Source: Sipunculus nudus (Eukaryota; Annelida; Sipuncula; Golfingiida; Sipunculidae). Taken from it: DNA of 64,000 nt. The first letter of the stretch is position 1, and each line of letters starts with the position of its first letter. The DNA is taken from NCBI GenBank assembly GCA_026874595.1, contig CM049311.1, positions 76,580,453-76,644,452 of the forward strand, in the 5' to 3' direction. Both the position numbers and the translations under genes were made by a program. Under the pieces are notes generated by a model, which saw only the letters and a program-made list of their open reading frames with translations, did not search any database and was not told the origin of the DNA. Of this stretch, positions 63,067 through 64,000 are shown one piece after another.

Positions 63067-64000
63067 AGCTCAGCTGACTGAAAATTGCAAGTTCAGTCAT
63101 TTGGTCACCCATCATCCTTTAACAGGGTACATACCAAAATGGTCTGAACTATATAATTTTAACATAATATCCTGGAAGGTCCTGGAAAAATCAGTTTGGT
63201 AAGCTGAAATTAGGTCACCATGACCTGTATTTCACTGGTTTCCAAGTAAAATATGATTTTTAGTACCTTTGAAATTTCTTTTTAGTTTTCAAGATTTACT
63301 GAACAGGTGTTTGTGTTTGTTAAAAAAAATAATAATTGATAGACAACTTTAAGACTGTCAGCATGCATGATTAAAACATAATAGGACATGTTGTATTCTT
63401 GGACTTCAGAGAGGTTGAGACTTTTTTTGTCCCTGACTAGATAAAGATAACTTAAAGCCAGAATTCTCAGGAACTCTTAGATTGAATGTGATGAAATTTG
63501 CTGTGCTTGATCTTGAAGAACCTACCGGTAATTGCTGCACAGTTGGGTGGGGCCACCTGTGTTAAGGCTATTTAAGCTACTTACTGTGAGTCAGAATTGT
63601 AATTTCTTATTTTTCTCCTGTAAGTCTGCTATTATTATCCTCTGGCTTTTATATCCTGCTTTGCAATTCCATAGAGCAAGTGGTAAAAACATTAATGTTA
63701 TATTAAATTTCATTACAATTACATAAATAAAGTGAAAACAGCAGACAGCAGTTGTAGTTTTAAAGTGAACAGGGAATGAATCATAATAAATCATTATACA
63801 TAGGAAGTTCAAACTTGACATACAGGCAGGTATTGAGATAAATTTCTTTTGAAATCCCAGATTTGGTCAGCCTATCATTATGTGCTACAGCCATTAGTCT
63901 ATGTGCCAAATTCAACATGGAATCAATATGCCAGACCTTATGTAGCAATTAATCCATGTTAAGCAATACCCTGCATATATAATAGTGATTATGATGTCAT
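63067..64000 (+). mobile_element. F1 element remnant, right end not seen
   Basis: The left end AGCTCAGCTGACTGAAAAT is intact but its hairpin partner is decayed. ACAGGGTACATACC, AATTAGGTCACCATGACC and GGTGGGGCCACCTG unit features reach about 63560. No F1 3' terminus is found before the window end, so the true right border is unknown. Confidence 0.6.

Overview
The window is animal nuclear DNA. It is AT-rich, has no long open reading frame, and shows GT-AG spliced exons lost among kilobases of repeats. The only gene I can support is a partial, plus-strand RNA-binding protein gene of the CELF/Bruno family (CUGBP Elav-like; CELF1/2 type). Three internal coding exons are visible: 5767-5849, 26945-26993 and 41389-41520. 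They join in phase and encode the second half of RRM1, a short linker and the first half of RRM2. The rest of the window is intron of this gene: two complete introns of about 21.1 and 14.4 kb, and two incomplete ones at the edges. The next exon, which should carry RRM2 RNP1, was not found in the 22.5 kb downstream. A bivalve mollusc is my best guess for the host, from repeat style and CELF sequence; this is inference and cannot be proved here.

The introns are packed with short non-coding mobile elements sharing one architecture. Each has a terminal 5' hairpin, then in most families a CCGTCC-type microsatellite, then a tandem array of family-specific units. Near the 3' end comes an inverted copy of the 5' terminus, then a small hairpin about 5-11 bases before a terminal CTAG or CTTG, with T on the right flank. 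This is the layout of non-autonomous Helitron/Helentron-like rolling-circle elements. I name seven families (names are mine): F1 (starts AGCTCAGCTGA, ends CTTG), F2 (GTATCCGCC, CTAG), F3 (GTATCCC, CTAG), F4 (AGCCCTCAGC, CTAG), F5 (ATGCCCCCGCC, CTAG), F6 (AGCGAACTG, CTTG) and F7 (GTCCCC). About 21 copies are present, all oriented like the host gene.

Layout. 1-632: F6-like remnant. 639-4051: F1 with F2 (2700-3869) inside. 4701-5393: long-inverted-repeat element. 5767: exon. 6608: F3. 7320 and 8864: F1. 12919: F4. 14409-18879: three elements nested like Russian dolls (F5 containing F4 containing F1). 21139-22758: 810-bp tandem duplication. 23760-25464: F2 with a 280-bp array. 26945: exon. 28016-28652: two F7. 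29452 and 31039: TA microsatellites. 31177-33509: F1 with F6 at its 3' end. 35577: small F1. 37764-39245: piggyBac-type element holding a tRNA-derived SINE. 41389: exon. 41761-44364: F1. 49372-51644: F1 holding a TA-flanked inverted-repeat element. 58382-60981: F1 holding F4. 61849-62998: F3. 63067 onward: F1 remnant.

There are no bacterial features, CRISPR arrays, rRNA genes or functional tRNA genes. No transposase, helicase or reverse transcriptase is encoded, so every element here depends on enzymes supplied elsewhere.
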